Shown here one piece after another: positions 1 to 12,654 of a stretch of 64,000 nucleotides of DNA; within the stretch, counting starts at the first letter, position 1; every line of letters starts with the position of its first letter. Location: assembly GCA_017654735.1 (NCBI GenBank), contig JADPYG010000088.1:3906001-3970000 (forward strand). Direction: 5' to 3'. The notes under the pieces are model-generated. The model saw only the letters and a program-made list of their open reading frames with translations, ran no database searches and was not told the DNA's origin. The translations under genes were made by a program, and so were the position numbers. The stretch is from Vishniacozyma victoriae. Its lineage: Eukaryota > Basidiomycota > Tremellomycetes > Tremellales > Bulleribasidiaceae.

Positions 1-1515
1 ATGGAGTCTGTCGATACTAGCTCGTAAGCTTACAGAAGCTTTATTGAGTCACAAGCTGATGAGACAGGGGTATGCTCATGCCATTCTTTGCGGAGGGTAA
101 CGATGTTCTCTTTGTCGCTGGAAAGGGGTAAGTGCCTCGTTGCATGTCTTAGTGGGGACTGATGTGTAGTGATGGTAACATCCGATACTACGAGTACGAG
201 AATGATTCGCTCCATTTCTTGACCGAGTACAAGTCCGCCGATCCTCGTAAGGCAATGCGTCGATCGCTGAGTTACATAAATTGACGGGCAGAACGAGGAA
301 TGACTTTCCTCCCTCGACGAGCTCTCGATGTTGAACAGAACGAGATCGCCAGGGCATACAAGCTATACGGCTCTTCAGTCGAGCCCGTTAGCTTTATCGT
401 ACCCCGAAAAGCAGAGAGCTTCCAGTCAGAGTAAGCTACTTCTTCCGCCTCATTTCGCAAGCTGACAGGTAGTATCTTCCCACCCGCCTACTCTTCTGAG
501 CCCGCCTTATCCGCATCCGATTTCTTCTCTGGTAAATCCGCTCAACCTAAATTGATCGATCTCGAGACCAAAGCCATCTCAACCTCTTCAGCCCCTATCG
601 CCTCTGCACCAGCTGCTAAATCGTCCCCTGTTGAAGCTCCAAGTAAATCCCAATCAGCTCCTGCAAACTACCATACCCCCACCGCCACTGCCACCGCTAC
701 TAGGAAAGCAGAACCCGTTTCGGCATTCAAGGAGGAATTCTCACCTGAATCTTCGCCTGAGACTAAACCTGCTGCTAAGGCTGAAGAACCCGAGGCGAAG
801 AGTTTGGAGATTGAACAGCCAGAGAGTGAGGATGAAGAGCCCACTCCTGCTCCTGCTGTTGCTGCTGCTGCTGCTCCTGCTGCGAAGGAGGAACCTAAAG
901 TCAAGGAGATCCCTGCCCCAGCCAAGACCGAAGTTACTGCTGTAAGCTTCCTCCTGCCATGCCCCCTGGTCCAAGCTGACGTTGAAGCCCCAGAATCAGC
1001 TCTTGGTGAAGAAGCTGTCTGATAAAGCTACAACCCCCACACGCGGATCAGCTCTCGCAGCTGGCTATGACCTCTACGCAGCTGAGGATAAGGTGGTCCC
1101 TGCCAACGGCAAGGTTCTTGTAGATCTGCAATTGAGTATAGCAGTTCCAGAAGGAACTTATGGTCGAGTCGCTCCTCGAAGTGGTCTAGGTATGTTCTTT
1201 CTACGCAGGTGGTAGTGGTGCTGATTGAAAGCTGTCAAACACTCGATACATACCGGTGCTGGAGTCATTGACGCAGATTACAGAGGACCAGTAATGGTTC
1301 TTCTCTTCAACCTCGGCACGGAAGATTTCAAGGGTACGTCAATTCAACTTGTGGTGCGGAGTGGGAGCTGACGGGTAGTGGCTAAAGGAGACCGTATTGC
1401 TCAATTGGTTCTTGAAAAGATCTGTTTGGCGGATATTATCGAGACTGATGATCTTGATGCTACCGCTCGGGGATCTGCTGGATTTGGGTCCACTGGAGGA
1501 TTTGGGAAAGCTTAA
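1..1515 (+). CDS. coronin (3' part) fused in frame to dUTPase
   Basis: Exons <1-23, 68-127, 170-246, 292-430, 473-941, 994-1189, 1232-1333, 1379-1515; 400 residues are visible and the 5' end lies outside the window. Exons 1-4 and the start of exon 5 encode the conserved end of the coronin beta-propeller (blocks [35 protein letters not shown]), followed by an Ala/Pro/Glu-rich linker. No C-terminal coiled coil is seen. A phase-0 intron (942-993) joins this linker to a complete dUTP diphosphatase of about 144 aa with all five family motifs ([56 protein letters not shown]). Coronin binds F-actin/Arp2/3; dUTPase hydrolyses dUTP to dUMP and PPi. The dUTPase part has no ATG of its own in frame: the exon before it contains no Met, and the ATG at 957 reads a stop after six codons. 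A two-domain protein is therefore the simplest reading. If the intron is retained, the coronin frame ends at the TGA at 1020-1022. Confidence 0.85.
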
Positions 1516-1744
1516 GTAAAAGAGGTAGAGAGAATATGTCTTGTAGAATCGGGAAATGCATATCCAAAAGTCGCGAATATATCCTGGGCGTCTTTCCGAG
1601 TTTTCACTTGGCATCCTCTGAGGTACTCTTCCCCCCTGGAACTCGACTTGCGGCTTTCGGAATGGCACGATATTCATGCATGCTACAACGTTTGGCTTCA
1701 TTTGATATCTGAGATACTACTACAACGCACTCGGACACTGCACT

Positions 1745-3800
1745 TTACAACCCCCTCTCTCCAACAACACCAACAATGACAGTTATATCTATCCCATCAG
1801 TTCATCTCCCACCCTAAAGAAAAGAAAGGGGCATACCATCTTTTTTCCCACCTACAAAATCTATCCCCTCCTCAATAGCCCTCTCCATAAATGGACTAAC
1901 GGCTCCAGTCTGTTCACTAATCTGTCTAGCTTTCGCACATAAAGCTTCCGAAACGGATTGTGGGTCGAACGTAGGGAGAGGTGAGGGTCGTGCTGGTGTG
2001 GTCGTAGTTGGGGGAGCGAATTCCGCTAGGACATCTAGGATATCTTCGTCGTACTACCCATTAGTATTTATGAATGTAATTTAAAGTGTAGCTTACGAGA
2101 TTATCCATTAATCCATCAGAACCTAGAACTACTATGTCTTCGCGCTCTACTGGAATACGGAATGACATTGCATCTTTCATCGGTTCGTCCCGAGAGTGTG
2201 TTCCCACCTGCGTCGTCAGCGTCCACTTATGCCAAAGCTTCGGAGGGGTGACCTGCCTGTAGGGGATGATTGAAAGCATGTTGCATTTCGCTCGTACGTA
2301 GAATCACCTCTCCATTCCGGATCAGGAGGAGGGCACAATCCCCTAGATTCGCTAGACATAATGTCGAATGATATAGTAAGGCGAGTATACAGGTCGAGGA
2401 ACCTCTTATACCCTTCCGTATCAGCTCATACCTCTCACCCTGAAGGAATAGCTTACCTCGGACATGACACACGACAAACATTTCTCGAACCCCCTCTGCA
2501 TGATCTCTACAGCATCCAATTTCCTCCTTTTCATCCCCTCTTCCAAACCTAATCCATCATCTTCCTGGGTCTTGCTATCTCTCCATGTCTCACTCCATGT
2601 TTTCTTTCCTTTATTCCCACTAGGTATTGGTTCGATGTATATAGCATCCCCCTTCCACCATAGATCAATTTCCTCCCTGATGAAATGGGTCAATAATCTC
2701 GACCACCTGGCGGCATTTGCTCCTCCTCTCCCTGATTTCGCCCAGCCTCCTACACCGTCTGCTATGCACATTGCATCCGGTCGAGTAAAGTACGCATCTT
2801 CTCCCACCTGGACAGAAGATAATTCCGTCGGCGCCTTGATATCTTCCAATGGGAATGTTCGAGGTGGAGGAGGTCTTTCTCGACCAGAAGGAGATGAACG
2901 AGGCGGGGTAGGTGGTGGTCTAACTTTCGCGAGACCCGTAGCGCCTATACGAAATTCCAACGAGCTCGAGTAAGTCGAGGAAGCTTTGGCGTCAGGCGGG
3001 GGATGTAATGTTTGAGTATCTCGTAAATCCGGAAAAGAAGCGACATAGTGATTAAGCAAAGCATGCGAGGATGACGAATTCGTAGGTGCAGGTGCAGATG
3101 TCGAGAAAACAGTATGTTCCGCCGTTTGTCTCGTTTTCACAGTCCCCGGTCCAGGAGAGGGAGGTTGTTGAGGAACTAATCCCACTTCCGGTTCTGCTTG
3201 GGGATTGGAAGAAGTCCAAAATGACCATGCGGATTGAGTATCGGTAAATGAAAACGTATCAGATAAGATCGATGGTGGGATTGATATTCCGGGAAAAGGC
3301 ATTTGGAGATCGATAGTTCCACTCCCACTTCCACTACTATTGGCATTCAAAGCAGGAGCAGTAGAAGAAGCGTAGTTCCGAGTTTGTGTGGAATGGCGGA
3401 GGGAATCGGTTATACGGAATGGTTTGGGTGCCAGCATTGTCGAGCGTGTGGGTGGGATTGGTATAGGTGGGATCCTACGTCCAGGTCGATAGGGTATGAC
3501 GATATCATCACGGATAGTAGCGGCAGGAGTGAATGGGTCGAAGTAGGCGGTAGGAGGATCCCATTGGGGAATAAGTGATAAGTGGGCAAGAGGCGCGATG
3601 AAAGGATTACTCTCGTCACTCGCGGTGGTGGAGAAGGTATTGGGACCTGAAGCGGTCGAGATAGCTCGAGAGGTAGAGGCGTATTGCGAGACGATGGGTG
3701 CTAGTTGTATAGCCCCAGGAGAAGGAGTTTGAATGTGGGCTTTAGCCTGACCTAATGTCCGGCGCAATTCCCTTCCCATCCCAGGCTTTGGGCGAGACAT
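1745..3800 (-). CDS. PTC7: PTC7-like PP2C-family protein phosphatase
   Basis: Complement join of 3800-2457, 2412-2257, 2207-2097, 2053-1837, 1788-1745; 623 aa. Residues 1 to about 330 are Ser/Pro-rich and begin with an Arg-containing stretch poor in acidic residues, compatible with a mitochondrial presequence. The PP2C domain follows: GEDAYF, the metal-binding ADGVGGW, GSSTC, LANLGD, LGSDGLMDNL and the terminal GGKKDDITVIV, all typical of the PTC7/PPTC7 subgroup. Family members are metal-dependent Ser/Thr phosphatases of mitochondria (in yeast acting on coenzyme Q biosynthesis proteins). The last splice (1836-1789) rebuilds the GGKKDD-IT motif, which supports the model. The second intron (2256-2208) must use GC-AG borders to keep frame. 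The yeast enzyme is much shorter; the long N-terminal extension is the odd part. Confidence 0.88.
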
Positions 3801-4162
3801 CTTGCCCTACTGTCTCGATACGATATGTCGAGTCGATGGATAAGACCCTGATGGGGCGCTTGATCAAGTCATATGGCGATGTCTAGCTCTTGTTCGGCTT
3901 ATATGGTATGTAATGAGGTGCATAGGGTTGTACAAGTCAGTTGATTCTCGTCCTCGTTGTAATTACCATTCCCGGTAAGATTACGATACCCGATTCAGTC
4001 CGGGTGGCAAACCACTGTATAACAGTCGGGAAACAACAAATGCATATATGCCTGTATGAAGTACACTATTAACACATCTAGACAGCCAAGATTAATCCGA
4101 GGAATGAAAGATATTACAAGAGAAGATCATCAGGAATCGTTCTAGGTCGTGACGAGAGAGAA
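3801..4162. other. intergenic region upstream of the PTC7-like gene
   Basis: This stretch separates the PTC7-like start from the kinase stop; both genes are on the minus strand. It must hold the phosphatase promoter and the kinase 3' UTR. No ORF or repeat worth naming was seen. Confidence 0.5.
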
Positions 4163-6414
<2,252 letters not shown>

Positions 6415-7514
6415 TTCGAAGAAGGATGGTGAGGTATAAAGGGTGAGGGCGGCGAATGAACACTAGGTTAAACTGATAGTGGTCGAAGTAAGATAAAGCG
6501 AACAGTTGATGAATCAGGTCTGTTTCGTTTAATCCTAACCAATTGCGGCGAGGGTGAGACCGGTCCGAGACAGGCGATCAGGACGGAATCGTCTGAATAT
6601 TTCGGATGTCGGGCTTGTTGACTCGGTAACGATGATGATAGTGACGAAAGCGATGACGATCTAATGCTGAGTGTATCAGTTGCTGTACAGAAGGGGAAGA
6701 GAGGCGAGAGAAGTGAAAAAGGAACAAGGGGTGTAGATACACACGGACGCGTAACCTTGTTTCAAGGGATTAGAGGGGACATGCCGCAACGGACAAGATC
6801 GTGAGAGTAGGAAATTTGATGAAGGAGAGGGAAAATTTCGGTAACAAAGCATGATGACCTGAGTCTGCGCATGGGAATGCATGACTAGACACAGTGTGCT
6901 TGACATCTCATGCCTGCCTGAAACTTCGGTGTTTGGCCTGTAGAGGAGACGAACGTACGATGACGATTTCCAATATCCAGTCCTATGATAGTCTTAGCTC
7001 CCCCAGGCCTAGAGAAGATGGTTATGCTCGTGTCTTTGAAAGAGATGTAATAGTCGACTTCCTTTGTTTACGGTTGGCTGGCTACAGTGCGGTTTTGGCT
7101 ACGTGGTGCTGAACTCGAATTGCGATTTTCGAGGTGAACAATGATGTCGGGATCTTCGAGTCAGCTGCCGGGAAGTACGCTGATAGTGCAGTTGTCGCAA
7201 TAGATATAGAGTATGTATGAAGTCTACCTTCACCTGCTTGCTGTTCATACGCGTCTTGATCTTGTGCTTCTAATTCTAATTGATTTCTGGAAAATCATTT
7301 CCTATTACAGTAATATTATGTGGTCAGCCTGACACTCATTCTCTAAGGGCATGAGGCTGACAATTCTCTCCTTGCCCGGAGCCTGTCCAACTTTTAGCCG
7401 GTCTATCGAATGACGCATCTTTGATAGCCAATCTTACAACTGCAATTTCATTCTCTGTATATACATCTTGCATGCTCAATAGCTTGTCTAGATACCATAC
7501 ACCTCGACAAGAAT
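6415..7514. other. divergent promoter region between kinase and LEU5-type carrier
   Basis: About 1.1 kb with no ORF that continues through splice signals. It serves as 5' flank for both the kinase (-) and the carrier (+). The length suggests long 5' UTRs or UTR introns. No repeat or RNA gene was recognised. Confidence 0.5.
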
Positions 7515-8845
7515 ATGGTGGACATCAAAGGCAAAGGTAGAGCGACAGAGCAGCATCATCTGGACGAGCAGCATTGGGGGCCGTTGAGGGATAGTGAAAG
7601 ATGGACTGCTGCTGGGGAATGGCAAGCTAGTCGAAAGAGAGCCAAGGCGGATAAGCGTAGTTGGGACTATGGTAAGCTGGATGACCATTCAATTGACAAA
7701 GCTCACGGCGCAGTTCTCAGCAGTGGAGTCGCCGGAGGAATAGCGGGATGTGTTGTAGGTCGCGATTCCAGCAAACTTCTTCCTGGCTCACGCGACAGGC
7801 CAAAACAGCTATAGCACCTCTGGATAGGGTGAAGATCTTGTTCCAAACATCAAATCCCGAGTTTCAGAAATATGCAGGTACGTGAGATCGCTCGAACCGA
7901 TGAGACCGGCTGACAAACAGGATCGCCCATGGGTCTGGTACATGCTACGGGACGTATATACCGGACAAACGGTTTTCGAGGGTTGTTTCAAGGTCACTCG
8001 GCAACGCTGTTGCGGATCTTTCCATATGCTGGAGTCAAGTTCATGACCTACGACTGGGCCGAGTCGGTACGTATTCCGCTCTGGTCTTTGACGTTGCTGA
8101 TAAGCTAGGTTCTGATACCTACACCTGACAAGCGGACCCCAGGGCGATTCTTTGTCGCAGGTGCCGTTTCCGGTACGATCATCTCACAGCTGTCGAGATA
8201 TACTAGCTAACCTGTCAGGTGTCACGTCCGTCCTCTTCACCTATCCCCTCGAACTCATACGAGTCCGCCTTGCATTCCAAACAAACGACGCCGAACGTAC
8301 GACATTACGCCAAGCCGTCAAATCCATATACAGCGAATCCAAACTCCCAGCCCATACATCCGCCTCATCCTCCATTTCGGCATTCACACGATCAATACCC
8401 TTATACCCCTTCTATCGTGGTTTCTCAGTCTCAATCATCGGAATGATACCATATGCCGGGGTATCTTTCCTCACATACGGCACATTGAAACGCTACGTCG
8501 GGACATGGTTCCCGTACTTGGAAGAACGCAAGACTGTTCGTGATCTAGGATGCGGAGCTATAGCTGGAGCTGTCAGTCAGACGGCGTCTTATCCTTTCGA
8601 GGTGATTAGGCGGAGAATGCAAGTTGGAGGAGTTGCTCCCGCGGGTGGGGTGAGCTGGCGGGATGCTATAAATGCCATATATGGTCCAAAAGGCTGGAGG
8701 GGGTTCTTTGTGGGATTGAGCATCGGATACCTGAAGGTCATTCCTATGACTAGGTAGGTGACCTGATCTTGTCTACGAGTCGAGGCTGACCTGCAGTATA
8801 TCATTCGCCACATGGCAGCTGATGAAGCGCATGATGGAAATCTAG
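7515..8845 (+). CDS. LEU5: mitochondrial carrier, LEU5/SLC25A16 type
   Basis: Exons 7515-7671, 7714-7754, 7799-7877, 7921-8066, 8109-8172, 8219-8753, 8797-8845; 356 aa. Three mitochondrial-carrier repeats are visible, each with the PX[DE]XX[KR] signature: PLDRVK, PLELIR and PFEVIR. The surrounding blocks [19 protein letters not shown] and [18 protein letters not shown] match the LEU5/Graves-disease-carrier group, which moves coenzyme A or its precursor across the inner mitochondrial membrane. A hydrophilic N-terminal extension of about 45 residues precedes the first repeat. All introns are 42-46 nt and restore the family sequence across each junction. Assignment to the carrier superfamily is certain; the substrate is inferred from subgroup resemblance. 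Confidence 0.92.
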
Positions 8846-9363
8846 ACGTCACAATACTGCATGCATGGTCAAACATGCCACATCACGTTCAGATTCACAA
8901 GTGAAGGTCTCCACACTCACATACACTCCTTCACAAACCTGGAATGAAAGGTAAACAACATTTAAACCTCGGGCCCAGAGCCTATGTCAAAGCCTACTGG
9001 GAAACTCCCGAGGTGGAGAAGTGGATAGGCTCCCGGCTACCGCAGTGGCTCTTTGTGGGGCTAGGAAAGGATGAACCAGGGTTCTTGGAGTGATAGGTGG
9101 GAGAGACGGGAAGGTCGATGGAGATCCATTCACAGACGTTTGACGCCGGTGAATTGGCCGTGTTTCGGGGGTTTGAAAGAGGTTTTCGCCTTCCTCCGAC
9201 GTCTCTTTGCTTCCGTTCTGTAGCAATATAAAGGTGAGTGAGCGTTCGCTGGGATGCAACACTGACCTCTTTCGCTCCTCTGCCACACCCGACGAAAAAT
9301 CCTGCCGAACAGCTCGGCCATTTCTAAACCCGCCTGATCTACCGCCATATCACTTGACTTGAG
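8846..9363 (+). promoter_or_regulatory. promoter of array gene A: palindrome plus TATA
   Basis: The region holds a perfect 8-bp inverted repeat, GAGCCTAT at 8978-8985 and ATAGGCTC at 9025-9032, flanking TCCCGAGG at 9006-9013. A TATAAA box lies at 9227-9232, 132 bp before the ATG. The same block, slightly diverged, occurs upstream of gene B (11168-11209), so the promoter was duplicated along with the gene. Confidence 0.6.
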
Positions 9364-10887
9364 ATGGGATTAGACTTCCTCTGTGGAGGAACAACTAAGT
9401 CCCGGCCGAAACGCTCCAGATCGCGATCACAGCGCCAATCTTCAGGGACCACACATCGCGCTCGCGGTGACTACCACAATTATTACAGCTATCATCGGAA
9501 CGATCCCGAAGGTTACGACCGCCAAACAGACTACCCTGCCCATCAAGACGATCAGGAATCAACATATCCGCGTCACAATGGCGGTAATCAAGGTACTCGT
9601 ATGCCTCGCTATGCTGATGATCAAGACACACCTCCTCCACGACAGACCAGACCATCGAGTGAGTCTCGACCTCAACGTCGGAGTGGTGATCACGGGCTTC
9701 GACCCCAGGGTCCGAGTGGTGCTCAGGAGCCTCGATCCCACCGCCGGAGTGGTGAACAGGACTCTCGGCCTCATAGGCGGAGTGATGAACAGGAATCTAG
9801 ATCTCACCGCCGGAGTGGCGACCCCGATCGACGGTCGAGAGTCTATGATACTTCAGCCCTGCCCCGCACCGGACCCGCCCGCTCTTCGTCACAGCATCGG
9901 AAATCGCTTCGCGATGACGAGCTGCCAGCACGGCCTCGGAGGCCAACTGGTCCCCGCCCGACTTACCAAAGATCCGGCGGCCAACGGCCACCGATCACGA
10001 CCTACACCGTGCCGACCCGAGGTGCGACAAGCGCTCCAGCTCCACCATCATCGCAGACTCAGACTCAAGCGCCTAGGTCGACTTGCGACTCTGGAGGCAG
10101 GAGACTTCCTGAGGCCGCGCCACTTTGGGGCAACACTGCCAAAGTGGCTGAGCCGCAAGTCGAGCTGAAGGTCCCAGTGCCCCCGGAGCCGGTCTTTGTG
10201 TCGCCCACGACTACTGCTGCTGCCCGGGCGGCTAATGACACCGGGCGTTCCTTCTCGGACAGATCAGAATACACTGTCCCTGATCCCGATCTTGAAATAC
10301 TCAGCTTAGCCTACTGGACGGAGCAATTAGGTCATGCAGAGAGAGTATTGTTGAGAAAGGCAACCCAATTTGACTTACTTAATACCTACATTCGCTGCCC
10401 TTTCGTGAAGAGTAGGTCTTACAGTATACGCCGCATTAGAATTTGCTGACGCTTTTCAGCTTATATGAGCGAGCTCAAGCCAGCTCAGAGAGATGAATTG
10501 GTGCGAGTCAAACTCGGATCCGAGAAAGGCGTAGCGGTGCGGTTGTCCGCAGATAACGCCACCACGCTCATGAAGTGTGAAACTTTCCTCAAGGAAATCG
10601 AGGATGGAGACTATCGAGCCGGACAATATATGTCTAATCGCCTCAGTCTAAAGGGTCAGAGAGAGGCGTTTCAGCTGTCACAAAGGGATGGCATGCCATT
10701 CTACGACAGCGCTCGGAAATTTCGGAAGGATAAGTCAGCATCCTCGATCAGTGCAATCGAAGCCGGACCATACTTTATGGCTAGTTCGCAAAGGGAGCGG
10801 CAGGAGTATGAGGCAACGAGGCCGGTGCGACACAAGTACGGTGTGAGGTATCTGTCGAGAACTATCACGAATTGGCCTAATCAGTGA
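9364..10887 (+). CDS. array gene A: Arg/Ser-rich protein with array C-terminal domain
   Basis: Exons 9364-10411 and 10460-10887; 491 aa. Function not recognised. Residues 1-310 are low complexity, rich in Arg, Ser, His, Pro and Asp, with an SR-like start (KRSRSRSQRQ) and tandem repeats of about 11 residues of the form RRSGEQxSRPH near residues 100-155 (roughly 9660-9830). The C-terminal 170 residues look folded: an YWTEQL helix region, then after the phase-1 intron a segment with LVRVKLG, NATTLMKC, GDYRAG and GMPFYDSARKF. This segment aligns with the end of gene C and, before the stop, with gene B. A TATA box and a palindrome lie upstream. A second long open frame (9383-10168) overlaps but is judged a composition artefact. 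Confidence 0.7.
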
Positions 10888-11551
10888 TGTTCAGTATTGT
10901 GTACGCCCCATCTGCTCTATGCTGTGTTGTGAATGTAACGCATGATAAAGTGGACAGTGTCGGCTCGCTGCCTCCAGTGGGGTCATTCCTTCGGTCGACA
11001 TGCGCACTCCTCTAACACTCACAGGATGGTGGTCCTTCGCCAGAGCTAATCCTACGGGTTGTTGGAATGTTATTTGTAGGATATCGTCCAGACGAGGGAG
11101 GAAGCGGCTGAAGAACTAGTCATGGAGAGGGGGAATGGAGTAAGGCTCGGAGTCGGACGGTCCTCCAGAGCCTATTGGGTAAATCCCGAGGGGATACCAT
11201 GATAGACTCGAGGTTACCGCATCAGGGAATTCATGGGCTGACAAAGGAACTGACAAGAATCCGTGGAGCAAGGGGCAGATGAGCTGAAGATCTGTGATGA
11301 TCCATTCATTGGGACACAGTCGGTGAGCTGCCCGATCTTTACAGAGGTCGAACGCCGGGGGCCTTCCTCCGGGTCGGTCTTCTAACAAAGCCTTGCTCAT
11401 CAAGGGGGCAGAGGACGAGAATGCTCGATTAGTACACTACTGTATCACAACTGTGATTCACATTCACTCATCAAGTCCTCAAGCTCGATCCGGATATTCC
11501 TTCGACGATACCCTGCGAAACGTCACAGTCGTTTCGCCGTCTTATCATACA
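10888..11551 (+). promoter_or_regulatory. promoter region of array gene B
   Basis: It contains GAGCCTAT at 11168-11175, TCCCGAGG at 11184-11191 and the imperfect arm ATAGACTC at 11202-11209, followed by GTTACCGCA and further stretches resembling the gene A promoter (shared pieces include ATCCATTCA and GCCTTCCTCCG). Unlike gene A, no TATA box is visible close to the start, a possible sign of decay. Confidence 0.5.
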
Positions 11552-12400
11552 ATGCAAAGTCTCTGCAACGAATTCTGCAACTTTGCCATATCCACAACAC
11601 CAACACCTTCTCGATCCCGTTCACGAAGCTCGGGCAGACATACACATGATCGAGGCCGCTCCGGTAGATCGCCGCGCCATCGCCGCGAAGCTCGACAATC
11701 ACACGACATGCGATATTCCCCTTCGAGTGGCTCTCGTCGGCGCAGCAGCCACCGTGACGGTCATCGTTCGCCGTCTCTGGATAACTATGACAAACTTTCT
11801 AGGCGTGTCCAGACGGATCCCTTTCATCGAAGTCGCCCTACACAGTATGAGCAGCCACGACACGCGTCCACTACATAGAAGATCGACGCTCCCATCGTAC
11901 CCGGAGAAGGCAAAACTTCGATCGAGCAGACAGACTGAGACGCCTCGTCTGGGTTTCGACCCTCTGGCGAATCGGCACGCATATCAAGGCGTAAACTCTA
12001 TGCACAATACCAGAAGTCCGGGAGCAGAGGACAGGGGAAGAAGCTCGAGACATCGAGGCACCAACGCAGTCCAGACATCTACGAGGGTTCTTGGAACAGC
12101 CACGGACCGCGACTACTCGGTCGACGTAAAAGCAGATGCCAATCGTGGGCCATTCAAGAAGCTCGATGTTGAGTTTTGGGACACTCAACTGACGAAGGAA
12201 GAGCAAACTGCGGCAATTGAGGCATTCGAGCACGACTTCAAGTCGGGATATGATGTGAACCTTCATCCTTACTTGAAAGGTGAGCCAGTGGTCAAATTTC
12301 TTGTTGGCTCCGACCAGTCATCGGCACAACCCGTACTCATGCTAAGATATATCTAGGTGTGATCCCTTCTCTGTCTGAAAGTCAGCTCGGGGCCAAGTGA
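11552..12400 (+). CDS. array gene B: shortened paralogue of gene A
   Basis: Model: exons 11552-11844, 11879-12279, 12357-12400; 245 aa. The first exon encodes an SR-rich start (PSRSRSRSSGRH) like gene A. The reading frame then changes; a 34-nt intron (11845-11878, GTATGA...CATAG) restores it, but a frameshift mutation would explain the same data. The next exon ends in a segment (FWDTQL, then about 30 residues, YLK) that aligns with YWTEQL...FVK of gene A, with the intron at the same place and phase. After that intron only 14 residues remain before TGA, so about 125 residues of the array domain are missing. Either a truncated functional gene or a pseudogene. Confidence 0.45.
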
Positions 12401-12654
12401 TCTCCGGTCTCGGGGATTGGAACAGGCTTTTGGATCCCTTGATAGATCTCGGCCTTTTCCCCACCCAGGCCGAGGTGCGTGTTCTCTCATCCCCGGGCGT
12501 TTATGGTATAAAAAGAGGTAAGTCTTGAGTCGAGTTCCCATTTTTGATCCCCTCGCCTCTAGTCATACATTAGGTTTATGAGCTTGCCGCCAAGAAGCTG
12601 TTCTCTTTACGTATCATTGCAACCCAAAATCATTCACTTGCACTACGATCGACC
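12401..12654 (+). promoter_or_regulatory. promoter of array gene C: palindrome plus TATA
   Basis: The perfect inverted repeat CTCGGCCT (12448-12455) / AGGCCGAG (12467-12474) surrounds a C-rich centre. TATAAAA lies at 12507-12513, about 140 bp before the ATG at 12655. A possible 5' UTR intron starts with GTAAGT just after the TATA box. Confidence 0.55.

Noticed and set aside
1339..1701. Antisense open frame over the dUTPase end
   Set aside because: The sense strand encodes dUTPase motifs 4 and 5; the antisense frame has no supporting feature.
9383..10168. Long second open frame overlapping array gene A
   Set aside because: It has no ATG-proximal support or splice continuation, and Arg/Ser-rich codons in one frame keep other frames open by composition alone.
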